Positions 53,817 through 62,600 of a DNA stretch of 64,000 nucleotides are shown one piece after another. The position numbers were made by a program, and so were the translations under genes. Source of the stretch: CAZGEA01 sp964524515. GTDB taxonomy: Bacteria > Patescibacteriota > Microgenomatia > UBA8517. Where the stretch lies: positions 248,001 to 312,000 of the forward strand of contig CAZGEA010000001.1 in NCBI GenBank assembly GCA_964524515.1, in the 5' to 3' direction. The notes beneath the pieces are model-generated. The model worked only from the letters and a program-made list of their open reading frames with translations. It did no database searches and was not told the DNA's origin. Position 1 is the stretch's first letter. Each line of letters opens with the position of its first letter.

Positions 53817-56013
53817 GTGAATTTGTATAAAATAAATCTAAATCAATTTTCTGCTTATTGTAAGGCGAAGATGAAGTTATGTCATCAACATCTTTTTTTG
53901 ATTCACTTAAGATTACATCATCTAACCACATTTTAGAAGTTAAATTATCTGCCATCTGAAATGATATTGTTAAGTACTTTGAATTTTCTGGCGCCCTCTC
54001 GTATACAGATTTTAAATTCCATTTAATAGTTCCAAACAAACGTGATGAAATTGCTGAATAAATCGGCATTTTAGTTAAATCATCATCGCTCCAATAATCA
54101 ATTCTCAAAAAACCATTTCTTTGTTTTGCTGAAAATTCGTTGTCAGACCTAATAAAACCATCAACCTTATACAAATATCCCGGCTTAACTGATATTAAAT
54201 TTGATCTAATTCTAACAATCGAATAAGGACTTCCAGATGACAAAAACAAAATTGATCCTTTATTTTTATTACCGCTTGCACTATCCCAAACAAAATCACT
54301 ATCATAATTTTCTTTATCAACAACTGTCCATCCACTCAATCCTTCACTAAATTCAAATTTTTCTTTTATACCAAAATCAACTTTCCCCCAATCTGGAAAT
54401 TTAGAAAAAACTAAAGCTTCATCAGGCGCTTGCCAAGGTTTAAAAGTAGAAAACACCTGATATCTCATCAACTCTTCAATTGATAATCCATAAAAAGTAT
54501 TTCTCAAAATATACATTGGTTTATTCCAATATTTCGCTAAATCCTTATATCCATAACTCATCCAGAAAAAAAACAGGTTAGCTGCCCAATCTGAATTCAA
54601 AATTGAATATTTTGCACCATCATCCCTATGCTCTGACATTGAATAACTTCCGGATAATTCAAATTCTGTCTTAATCATTACTGGAGCTCCAGTTGGTGGA
54701 TCAAATGGGTTAGCTGCAACAACAGAATTAGGGTCTAAATTTTTATTTAACCAATCTGACAAAACATAATAACCCCACTCTTTTGTATAATAATAAGTAT
54801 TCAATAAACTGTTTCTAAATGGAACAAAAACAGTTAATCCAATTAAAAATACTAATACAATTTTTGAAAAAAAATCATTAAATCTAATTCTCAACAGTTC
54901 ATAAAAATGATAAATAAATATTGAAGCAAAAATAAGTAAAAATGGAGTTATAGTTACAAAATTTCGAACATAAAAACCTCCAGCTGAAAAATATGTAAAC
55001 ACGAAGAAAAAGGGTAAGATTATAGTCAACAAGAACAAAAATCTTTTAGGGTACTTAATAATACTCACAATCATTCCAAGTACAACTAAAACAAATTCAA
55101 TCGGTCCATAATCATAATGATACAAATACGAAAAAGGGAAAAAATTAAGTTTATTAACCCCCATTGCATAACGAGCAGATACAGCACTAGTCCACATTTT
55201 TGCAGATTCAAAATGTATAAAAAAATAAGGATTTAATAAAACGAAAACAATTAGTACTGAAAAACCCAATATAAATACTTTTCTAGAAATCAACTGACCC
55301 AATTTTATATTCTTATTTACTATTAATAAATCAAGATGTGCAAAAATAATTGGCAAAAAAGAAAATATTTGATATTTCATCGAAAAACTTGCACCAGCAC
55401 AAAGCCCAGCATACAAATAATTAACAGTTGTAGGTTTCTTCCACATTCTATAAGTAAAATACAATGACAAAATTAAGAAAAACGCATTATATGGATCGGG
55501 CAAATTCATATGAGCGGCCATAACTTGTCTAAAATTTACAGTCAATAAAAATGCAGACAATAAACCTATGAAATTGTTAAATACCTTTCGACTAAATATA
55601 TAAATCAATACAACACTGCCAATACTAAACAATGAAACAATATATCTACCCCAAAATAAAGGGTAAAAAACTTTAGTCCCTATTATCTCAAGTCTCAAAA
55701 TCCTCTCCCACTCAATAGAACTTTTAGGCAATTGAACCAATCCATCAACTAAATTTAGTATATTTACTGCAAAATATTTTAAATAACTCAAGGGTATAAA
55801 CAAAAATTTAAAAAAAACGAAATTAATAAATATCGTTCCAGCTGGATAATCAAATCTATTAGGATCAATATTTCCCCGAGTAACCATATCAATTGCAGTC
55901 CCATACAAAATAGGCTCATCAGCATGATATTTGTTATATCCTGGATTTGTTCCTATTACCCTAAGAAGAGATGCTAATAATATTATTCCAAAAAATATAT
56001 AATTTTTTCTCAT
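53803..56013 (-). CDS. GT-C membrane glycosyltransferase with CBM-like C-terminal domain
   Basis: The likely start is the ATG at 56013 (MRKNYIFFGIILLASLLRVI), which overlaps the methyltransferase stop as ATGA. A longer frame to 56070 is rejected. The 736 residues have about 11 membrane segments; the first loop has YHADEP (29-34, with the GT-C Asp-Glu pair) and FDYPAGT (54-60), as in GT39-like enzymes. The C-terminus (about 555-715) resembles a CBM4/9-type jelly roll, with FEFSEGLSGWTVVDKEN, PGYLYKVDGFIRSD and SKMWLDDVILSES. It probably binds and extends surface glycan. Confidence 0.8.
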   Translation of the reverse strand: MRKNYIFFGIILLASLLRVIGTNPGYNKYHADEPILYGTAIDMVTRGNIDPNRFDYPAGTIFINFVFFKFLFIPLSYLKYFAVNILNLVDGLVQLPKSSIEWERILRLEIIGTKVFYPLFWGRYIVSLFSIGSVVLIYIFSRKVFNNFIGLLSAFLLTVNFRQVMAAHMNLPDPYNAFFLILSLYFTYRMWKKPTTVNYLYAGLCAGASFSMKYQIFSFLPIIFAHLDLLIVNKNIKLGQLISRKVFILGFSVLIVFVLLNPYFFIHFESAKMWTSAVSARYAMGVNKLNFFPFSYLYHYDYGPIEFVLVVLGMIVSIIKYPKRFLFLLTIILPFFFVFTYFSAGGFYVRNFVTITPFLLIFASIFIYHFYELLRIRFNDFFSKIVLVFLIGLTVFVPFRNSLLNTYYYTKEWGYYVLSDWLNKNLDPNSVVAANPFDPPTGAPVMIKTEFELSGSYSMSEHRDDGAKYSILNSDWAANLFFFWMSYGYKDLAKYWNKPMYILRNTFYGLSIEELMRYQVFSTFKPWQAPDEALVFSKFPDWGKVDFGIKEKFEFSEGLSGWTVVDKENYDSDFVWDSASGNKNKGSILFLSSGSPYSIVRIRSNLISVKPGYLYKVDGFIRSDNEFSAKQRNGFLRIDYWSDDDLTKMPIYSAISSRLFGTIKWNLKSVYERAPENSKYLTISFQMADNLTSKMWLDDVILSESKKDVDDITSSSPYNKQKIDLDLFYTNSHGNL

Positions 56014-56648
56014 TTCACTGCTGTAAAAATTATATGAGAAAAAGGCATTTTTTCTTCTGCAGAAAAACATTTAACTTTAAAGTTATTTTTCTTTAATAAA
56101 ACCAACCAATCACTTTTTTTTCTAAAATAAACTTCAGAATAAATCTTTCTCTCAAAAACCATTGGAACGATAAAATGATCAAACGTCCATGCAATAAAAT
56201 ATTTCAACGAAAATTTAATATCAATTTCCACAATTACCAATTTTCCGCCTTTCACTAATGATTTATAACAATTTGCAATAAGTTTTTCCTGATCATTAAA
56301 ATTTCGAAGGTGATGAAGTAGATGAAAAAGAACTATTATTTTACTTTTTGGTATCTTCAATCGCGTTACATCAGATTTAATAAACTTTACATTATCAACA
56401 CCTCGAGTTGCCTCTCTTATTCTCTCATTACTTATTTCATAGGCTTTTATTTTTCTTTTCTTAGAACTTATACCAAGATAATTACTAAATATTCCCTCAC
56501 CACAACCCAATTCAACGATACTTCCAGATTTAGGAATATATTTTTCAACAATTTCATATGGAGCAACCATAAATCTCCAAGCCGAAAAAAATTTCTTCCA
56601 TCCAACCTTCTGATAAAGATTTATTGTCTGATCTATGCTTGTATTCAT
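56010..56648 (-). CDS. Class I SAM-dependent methyltransferase
   Basis: A 212-residue enzyme with the SAM motif IVELGCGEGIFSNYLG, the acidic ribose-binding YEISNERI, FIKSDVTRL and VLFHLLHHLRNF. A hydrophobic stretch at about 150-165 may touch the membrane. It is the first gene of the minus-strand operon running from here to about 40.7 kb, divergent from the plus-strand gene at 56660. The substrate is unknown. Confidence 0.86.
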   Translation of the reverse strand: MNTSIDQTINLYQKVGWKKFFSAWRFMVAPYEIVEKYIPKSGSIVELGCGEGIFSNYLGISSKKRKIKAYEISNERIREATRGVDNVKFIKSDVTRLKIPKSKIIVLFHLLHHLRNFNDQEKLIANCYKSLVKGGKLVIVEIDIKFSLKYFIAWTFDHFIVPMVFERKIYSEVYFRKKSDWLVLLKKNNFKVKCFSAEEKMPFSHIIFTAVK

Positions 56649-56655
56649 TATTAGC

Positions 56656-56669
56656 TATTATGGTACCAT
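56656..56669. promoter_or_regulatory. Divergent -10 region with ATGGTACCAT palindrome
   Basis: Minus-strand CATAAT (56662-56657) ends 8 nt before the methyltransferase ATG at 56648. Plus-strand TATTAT (56656-56661) faces the membrane-protein gene. A perfect 10-bp palindrome, ATGGTACCAT, occupies 56660-56669 and could be a regulator site. The hexamers are imperfect and the region is AT-rich, so confidence is modest. Confidence 0.38.
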
Positions 56670-58198
56670 TCAAAATAAAAATGAGAAACAGGACATTTAA
56701 ATTTTCAGCAATCGTATTTTTAATTACTTTTATTGTTTGGAGTGGTACTTTAAGCCAAACTTTTTTAGGTGAAGGTTATTTCTATTTTGAAAGTTGGAGA
56801 GGAATCATATCACCAACAATAGGTTACAAAGCTTTACTTTCATATGACAACTTTGCAAGAATTATGTTTACGATTGCACCTTTAATATTTAAAGATAATC
56901 TATTTCTATATCAACTTTTCCAACTTCTAACATTTAGTTCCCTCACATCAATTTTTTTCTTCATAATATACAAAATTACAAAAGATTTATCATCATCATT
57001 TCTTGCATCAATATTTTTTTTAAGTAGTGTAACTGGGACTTTTGAAATGATTGCTGAAGGAAATTATGATAGATTTGTACAAAGAATTCCAAATTTTATT
57101 CCTGCATTAATAGCATTTTATTTTTTATATCTATTCATAAAATCAAACAAAAAGACACATTTACTAATTTCAATATTATTATTTTGTATTGCCATGTTCA
57201 TGGCTCACTTCACTTTTATAATGACCCCACTTTTTATAATTTACCCTCTGGTACAAATTTTAATTAAAAAAACAACAACAAAAGAAATTATTAAAAAAAT
57301 ATTAATCTCCATAACTTTCTTAACAATGGGAATTCTTTTCGTCTATCCTGATCCATACCATCAAAGTAAAAGCATATTAAAATTTTTAAATAGTGATCCA
57401 AAATTACTAGAAAAAATTATTTATCAAATACCAACTGTTGCTTTTCCGTATGAACTAATACCAAAAACATCGATACTACTTAAAAATTTGTTTGATATTA
57501 AATCAATAAAACCACCATATATATCATCACTTCAAATTCTCACATTCATTCTTGTTTACATGTTTACAAGATCACTCTATTACTATTACAAAAACGATAA
57601 AGATAAATTCAGTATATTTTTAACTTTTTTTGGAGCCCTTGTTTCAGGTTTTGTTTTATATTTTTATACCGACGATAAATTAAATCCATTTATTGAATTT
57701 GGAAGTGGAAGACAATACTTTATATTCATTATTTACATATCAGTATTAATTGCACTATCTTTGAAATACTTTATTAAAAATAATAGTAATTTTAAAAAAG
57801 TAACTATAGTTTTAAGTCTATTTATCCTATTATGGAATTTAAACTATATAAACAAAAAAATATACTCTTTAGAATACTTAGTGAAGGCAAACAGAGTATA
57901 CACAACATACATCAAAAAAATTTCTCCAAATTTCACAGACAGCACTGTCATTTTTGCTCGTTCAAGAATTCACTGGCCAAATGACTTAATCTTCAAATTT
58001 TATACACCAAAAGGAGCCAGACAAGTTACAACACTTTCAGATTTAAAAGAATTAAACCTAAAAAATTATGATGATGTATATGTATTTGATTATGACTTTC
58101 AAACTGATCCATCAGAAGAGCCTAATCCACAAAAAGGTATATTTCTTGATTTAACAAATCAATTTAGAAACAAATCTGTTGATTTATCATCATGGTAG
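56660..58198 (+). CDS. GT-C-like polytopic membrane protein
   Basis: About 512 residues from the ATG at 56660; a second ATG at 56681 is also credible, and a longer frame from 56624 would overlap the divergent gene and is rejected. It has about 11 membrane segments. The first loop is GEGYFYFESWRG (38-49), with Glu residues where GT-C enzymes have catalytic acids. A short extracytoplasmic tail (about 410-512) follows. It begins the plus-strand group with a DPM1-like GT2 and the radical SAM gene. A sugar transferase role is inferred from topology and context. Confidence 0.7.
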   Translation: MVPFKIKMRNRTFKFSAIVFLITFIVWSGTLSQTFLGEGYFYFESWRGIISPTIGYKALLSYDNFARIMFTIAPLIFKDNLFLYQLFQLLTFSSLTSIFFFIIYKITKDLSSSFLASIFFLSSVTGTFEMIAEGNYDRFVQRIPNFIPALIAFYFLYLFIKSNKKTHLLISILLFCIAMFMAHFTFIMTPLFIIYPLVQILIKKTTTKEIIKKILISITFLTMGILFVYPDPYHQSKSILKFLNSDPKLLEKIIYQIPTVAFPYELIPKTSILLKNLFDIKSIKPPYISSLQILTFILVYMFTRSLYYYYKNDKDKFSIFLTFFGALVSGFVLYFYTDDKLNPFIEFGSGRQYFIFIIYISVLIALSLKYFIKNNSNFKKVTIVLSLFILLWNLNYINKKIYSLEYLVKANRVYTTYIKKISPNFTDSTVIFARSRIHWPNDLIFKFYTPKGARQVTTLSDLKELNLKNYDDVYVFDYDFQTDPSEEPNPQKGIFLDLTNQFRNKSVDLSSW

Positions 58199-58214
58199 TA
58201 GTATATAAACAATA

Positions 58215-58925
58215 GTGAAAAATAAATTTTACCCACCAATCTCAATTGTAATCCCTGCATACAATGAAGAAGAAAATATTAAAGAGATACTTTTAAATAC
58301 AACTAAAAATCTCCCAAAATATTTTAAAGATTTTGAAATAATAATTGTCAACGACGGCTCAAATGATAAAACTGGTGAAATTGTTAATAAATTTGCAAAA
58401 AATAAAAAATATATAAAAATCATCGATCAAAAAAATTCAGGTTATAGTAAAGCAATGCTTGCCGGAATTAAAATTGCATCAAAAGAATTTGTTGCTTATA
58501 TGCCTGCTGATGGTCAATTTTTAATTAATGACATGAGGCATTGTTTTGAAGTTATGAAAGAAAACGATTTAATATTAGGATACAGAGGTGGTAGACAAGA
58601 TTATACAACAAGAAGAGTTATATTCTCATATGGCTACTTATTACTTCTTTTATTAATGTTTGATATTAAATATATGGATGTAGGATGGGTAAACATATGG
58701 AAAACCAAAAAAGTACAAAGAACTAAACTAACTGCAGTCGGAGGTATTTTTATTCTCACTGAAATACTTGTTCGCTTTAAACAAAAAAAATATAAAATAA
58801 CTGAAGCCCCTTCATATTATCATCCAAGAATTGGCGGTGTTGCTAAAAATGCCAGTTATAAAGTAGTACTAAATACTTTTCTAAATGCAATCAAACTATG
58901 GATAAGCTTAAAATTGACAGTTTAA
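58215..58925 (+). CDS. GT2 glycosyltransferase, polyprenyl-phosphate sugar synthase-like (DPM1 type)
   Basis: A 236-residue GT-A protein starting at GTG 58215. It has ISIVIPAYNEEENIKEILLN, IVNDGSNDKTGEIV, NSGYSKAMLAGI and AYMPADGQF, the last being the D-x-Q form seen in polyprenyl-phosphate mannosyl- or glucosyltransferases (usually DADLQ). It lacks the C-terminal membrane pair of GtrB/ArnC. It may make a polyprenyl-phosphate sugar used by GT-C proteins such as the adjacent upstream gene. It is 16 nt downstream of that gene. Confidence 0.82.
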   Translation: MKNKFYPPISIVIPAYNEEENIKEILLNTTKNLPKYFKDFEIIIVNDGSNDKTGEIVNKFAKNKKYIKIIDQKNSGYSKAMLAGIKIASKEFVAYMPADGQFLINDMRHCFEVMKENDLILGYRGGRQDYTTRRVIFSYGYLLLLLLMFDIKYMDVGWVNIWKTKKVQRTKLTAVGGIFILTEILVRFKQKKYKITEAPSYYHPRIGGVAKNASYKVVLNTFLNAIKLWISLKLTV

Positions 58926-58953
58926 TTGTTAATGAATAAGATAAGATTTACAT

Positions 58954-60609
58954 ATGACTCCTGAAATAAAATTTAATGAAATAATAAATTCTCCCCAAGA
59001 AAGAATTCTGGACCTTTCAAGACAAAAGGATAAAGTCAGAAACATCCCAGTTTGCCTTATTATTCCCCCATCAAGTTTCTTAGCTGACGAGAGAGTCTTT
59101 CCATTCTTGGGTATTTTAAAAGTTGCAGCACAATTGCGTGACAATGGAAACGAAGTTGATGTTATCGATTGTTCTGGATATGGAAACCCGGATGAAATAG
59201 TCAAAAAATACATTGACGAACACCCAAGTGTTAAAACATTTGGACTTACTGCAACAACTCCACAAATTGTTTCTTGTGGGAAAATCCTTCAACAAATAAG
59301 GGATAGCTCTCATGATTCAAAAGTAATACTCGGTGGAACACATGCAACACTTACACATGCAGGTTATTTACAAGAATTAAAAACTGGAACTGAGCGCGGT
59401 CGAGCAACTGTAGCCTTAAGCCAACTTAATGAATTATTCGACACAATAGTGGCAGGTGATGGCGAAATGTCGATTTTTTATGCAATCGATAATGAAAATA
59501 ATCAAAAATTAATCGATGCTGGCAATTTAAGTTCCCCACTATTTATAAAACGTGGTGAATTAGACCAATACACTCCAGCCGCTAGAGAACTAATTGATCA
59601 CGAAAGTTACAAATACTACATTGATGGCAAAAGAGCAGCAAGTCTAATAGCTCAACTTGGCTGTCCCTTTGAATGTGGTTTTTGTGGTGGGCGAGATTCT
59701 CAATTTTTAAGAATGATAAGAACCAGAACGATTCCAAATATAATCGATGAAATGGGTCAAATAATAGATTCATCGAAAAATTGGGAGGAACCAATTCGAG
59801 CTATTATGTTTTATGATGACGAACTCAATGTTTCACCTCAAAATCTTGAAAATCTTTGTAAAGCATTGATTGATTACCAAGCTGAGTCTGGTTTAGAACT
59901 TCGCTTTAGAGGTTTTGTAAAAGCTGAATTATTCACCCAAGAACAAGCAAACTTAATGTATAAAGCTGGTTTTAGAGAAGTTTTAAGTGGTGTTGAATCA
60001 GGATCAGATCTAATGCTTAAAGCTATGAGAAAACACACAAGTAGAGACATCAACTCAAGATGTGTTAAATATGCCCATAATGCTGGATTGAATTTTAAAG
60101 CATTAATGTCCTTAGGTCACCCTGGCGAATCATATGAAACAATACAAGAATCAATTGATTGGGTAAAAGATAATTTAAGAGTTGGAGATCAAGTTGATTG
60201 GACTGTTATCACAGTTTTCTTTGGCACTCCCTATTCTGATAGGGCAACATATATAAAAGAAGATGATGTTTGGGTTTATGAAACAAAAGTTTTAGACGAT
60301 AAAACAAAAACTACAAAAATTCTTAAACTTTACAGTAAAAGAACCGATCAATTCCTTGACGCCCAATTTTACAAAGGTATTCCAGATGGCTACAAAGCAT
60401 ATGTTTGGACAGATTTCATTACTCAAGATGAATTAGTCACTCAAAGAGGAAGAGCTGAAAATGAAACTCGCGCACACTTAAATCTACCCCACATTCAATC
60501 AGTTACAGAAATGCAATACGAACACACAATGGGTATGCCTGGCAATAGCAATGAAGCGCTTCCATCAAAGATACTTCGATCCTCAAAAACCATCTACTCA
60601 GCAAATTAA
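58954..60609 (+). CDS. B12-binding-type radical SAM enzyme
   Basis: A 551-residue protein. Residues 30-180 form a Rossmann-like B12-binding domain (FPFLGILKVAAQLRDNGNEV, VILGGTHATLT) without the DxHxxG base-off motif. The radical SAM core has CPFECGFC (C237, C241, C244) for the 4Fe-4S cluster, then FYDDELNVSP, EVLSGVESGSD and LMSLGHPGESYE. A long C-terminal part (about 440-551) is not a domain I recognise. Class B enzymes do C- or P-methylation or other radical chemistry. Here it is in a glycan locus, so a sugar or polyprenyl-linked substrate is plausible. TAAGAT lies 6 nt before the ATG. Confidence 0.88.
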   Translation: MTPEIKFNEIINSPQERILDLSRQKDKVRNIPVCLIIPPSSFLADERVFPFLGILKVAAQLRDNGNEVDVIDCSGYGNPDEIVKKYIDEHPSVKTFGLTATTPQIVSCGKILQQIRDSSHDSKVILGGTHATLTHAGYLQELKTGTERGRATVALSQLNELFDTIVAGDGEMSIFYAIDNENNQKLIDAGNLSSPLFIKRGELDQYTPAARELIDHESYKYYIDGKRAASLIAQLGCPFECGFCGGRDSQFLRMIRTRTIPNIIDEMGQIIDSSKNWEEPIRAIMFYDDELNVSPQNLENLCKALIDYQAESGLELRFRGFVKAELFTQEQANLMYKAGFREVLSGVESGSDLMLKAMRKHTSRDINSRCVKYAHNAGLNFKALMSLGHPGESYETIQESIDWVKDNLRVGDQVDWTVITVFFGTPYSDRATYIKEDDVWVYETKVLDDKTKTTKILKLYSKRTDQFLDAQFYKGIPDGYKAYVWTDFITQDELVTQRGRAENETRAHLNLPHIQSVTEMQYEHTMGMPGNSNEALPSKILRSSKTIYSAN

Positions 60610-60610
60610 C

Positions 60611-61624
60611 TTAATTCATAAAATCTTTATTCAATCTAGTTAAAGAATCAAGATAAGAACCAACATTAATTCTCTCCATACAATATTTAAATATTTGATC
60701 ATCATCCACTTTCCTAAATTTTTGAACAATACTTCTTTTTTTCAATATCTCACCAATATTTAGTATATTCCACCCGATTGATTTATAAATCACTACTATT
60801 TCTTTTAATTTAAATTTAAATAAATAATAGACAACCAAAAAATTAAGTACCAATAAATGCATAAATAAAATTATTAACAAATTTAAAAAACTTAAATTCT
60901 TAATTAATGAAGAAATTCTATTTTTAAATGAATGATAATTAACAGAAAAAGGATTCATTCGTTTTGCAGAATAAGCCAATTTATGATAAATAAAAGTATT
61001 AGGAAAATACAAAACTTTATTTCCCAATAACCAAACCTTCCAACAATAATCTGTCTCCTCAAAATATGATCCAAAAGTATCATCAAACAAACCAACTTTA
61101 TCTATTATTGACTTACGAGTCATCATACAAGCCCCCTTCGCAGAAAATATAATTTTCTCTTTACTAAATTCCACACTATCTTTCTTAAAAAACCCCCAAT
61201 GCTGCAAAAAACCAATTCTTGTTAAGAAAGAACCACAATTATCAAGTTTCTTATTTGTGTCCATTAAATATATTTTGGGTTGGATTACACCAATATTTAA
61301 ATCCGATTCCATTTTATTAACTAAGATATTAAGTAAATCACTTTTTACAGTTGTGTCATTATTAAGTAGCAACACATATTTTCCCTTTGCTCTTTTGTAA
61401 CCAATATTATTAGCTGGTGCAAATCCCAAATTACCATTATTTACAATTAACATTTCACCTCTAGATTGATCTACATATTTGTAACTTCCATCAGTTGATG
61501 CATTATCAACTACAATTAATTCATAATTTTGATATTTCAATTTTCTAATTGACTGCAAACACTTCTTAAAAACATCTCCACCATTCCAATTCACAATTAT
61601 TATTGATACCTTTGCGATTTTCAT
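60611..61624 (-). CDS. GT2 family glycosyltransferase (rhamnosyltransferase-like)
   Basis: A 337-residue GT-A enzyme with VSIIIVNWNGGDVFKKCLQS, VVDNASTDGSYKYV, NLGFAPANNIGYKRAKGKY and the metal site LLNNDT. The acceptor half has FSAKGACMMTRKSIIDKVG and a YFEETDYCWKV motif. A hydrophobic pair near 235-275 may anchor it. It is a lone minus-strand gene whose stop lies 1 nt from that of the convergent radical SAM gene. It starts divergently from 61650. Confidence 0.9.
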   Translation of the reverse strand: MKIAKVSIIIVNWNGGDVFKKCLQSIRKLKYQNYELIVVDNASTDGSYKYVDQSRGEMLIVNNGNLGFAPANNIGYKRAKGKYVLLLNNDTTVKSDLLNILVNKMESDLNIGVIQPKIYLMDTNKKLDNCGSFLTRIGFLQHWGFFKKDSVEFSKEKIIFSAKGACMMTRKSIIDKVGLFDDTFGSYFEETDYCWKVWLLGNKVLYFPNTFIYHKLAYSAKRMNPFSVNYHSFKNRISSLIKNLSFLNLLIILFMHLLVLNFLVVYYLFKFKLKEIVVIYKSIGWNILNIGEILKKRSIVQKFRKVDDDQIFKYCMERINVGSYLDSLTRLNKDFMN

Positions 61625-61634
61625 ATATTTGGAT

Positions 61635-61641
61635 TACTATA
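61635..61641. promoter_or_regulatory. Overlapping divergent -10 elements (TACTAT / TATAGT)
   Basis: Plus-strand TACTAT (61635-61640) ends 9 nt before the ATG at 61650. Minus-strand TATAGT (61641-61636) ends 11 nt before the ATG at 61624. The two are nearly the same 7 bp read on opposite strands, as at 2500-2514 and 38915-38922. The gap between start codons is 25 bp, with no room for conventional leaders. Confidence 0.5.
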
Positions 61642-61649
61642 CACTAAAC

Positions 61650-62600
61650 ATGAAACAAAAAGCGACAAATCTTTCTTTTATAATACCAGCAAAAAATGAA
61701 GACGGCTCAATAAAAATTTTGATCAACGAAATTTTAAAGGTTACAAAAACTCTTAAAAAAAGTTACGAAATAATCGTAATTGATGATGGCTCAACGGACA
61801 AAACATACGAAGAAGTACTTAAAATACACAAGAAAAATAAAAAAATAAAAATAATTAAACTAAGAGGAAATTGGGGAAAATCAACTGCATTGCAAATTGG
61901 TTTTGGTTATGCAAAAGGTGAAATCGTATTTACAATGGATGCAGATCTTCAGGACAATCCGAAGGAAATTCCAAATTTTATTAAAAAAATAAACGAAGGC
62001 TATGATTTAGTTAGCGGATGGAAAAAAAATCGACACGATCCAATATCTAAAGTTATACCATCTAGAATTTTAAATAATATTCTAATACCATTTGCGACCG
62101 GTGTTAAATTGCACGATAACAATTGTGGTTTTAAAGCATATAAAGCAGAAGTAATTAATAATTTAAACTTATATGGTGAACTTTATAGATTTATTCCAAT
62201 CCTAGCATCAAAACAAAATTTTAAGATTACAGAAATTGTAGTAGATCATAGACAAAGAAAATACGGAAAAAGTAAATTTGGATGGGAAAGAAACCTAAAA
62301 GGATTTCTTGACTTAATAACAATCGTTTTCTTGACAGGATATTCAAAAAGACCAGCACATTTTTTTGGAACAATTGGTGTGCTATCATTTCTGCCAGGAT
62401 TTTTTATTGGAACATATTTAACATATCTAAGAATTACGACAGGTGGAATAGAGTTTCACTTACCACTATTAATTTTAGGTCTACTACTTATGATGATCGG
62501 TGTTCAACTAATTACAACTGGTTTAGTTGCAGAGATGATTACAAATTACAGTCTTGCTTCAAAAGATTTAAATAAAATTATAAAAATAAAAAATATTTAA
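61650..62600 (+). CDS. GT2 polyprenyl-phosphate glycosyltransferase (GtrB/ArnC/DPM1-like)
   Basis: The likely start is the ATG at 61650 (MKQKATNLSFIIPAKNEDGS); an earlier in-frame ATG at 61629 falls before the -10 element and is rejected. The 316 residues have VIDDGSTDKTYEEV, GNWGKSTALQIGFGYAKG and TMDADLQDNP (D97, D99), the classic polyprenyl-phosphate transferase signature. RQRKYGKSKFG follows, then two C-terminal membrane helices (about 232-252 and 266-292). It should make a polyprenyl-phosphate sugar, the donor type required by GT-C enzymes. Its stop shares TTAA (62597-62600) with the convergent gene. Confidence 0.9.
   Translation: MKQKATNLSFIIPAKNEDGSIKILINEILKVTKTLKKSYEIIVIDDGSTDKTYEEVLKIHKKNKKIKIIKLRGNWGKSTALQIGFGYAKGEIVFTMDADLQDNPKEIPNFIKKINEGYDLVSGWKKNRHDPISKVIPSRILNNILIPFATGVKLHDNNCGFKAYKAEVINNLNLYGELYRFIPILASKQNFKITEIVVDHRQRKYGKSKFGWERNLKGFLDLITIVFLTGYSKRPAHFFGTIGVLSFLPGFFIGTYLTYLRITTGGIEFHLPLLILGLLLMMIGVQLITTGLVAEMITNYSLASKDLNKIIKIKNI

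Noticed and set aside
56624..56659. N-terminal extension of the plus-strand GT-C gene
   Set aside because: It would overlap the start of the divergent methyltransferase gene and precede the shared -10 region; ATGs at 56660 or 56681 fit better.
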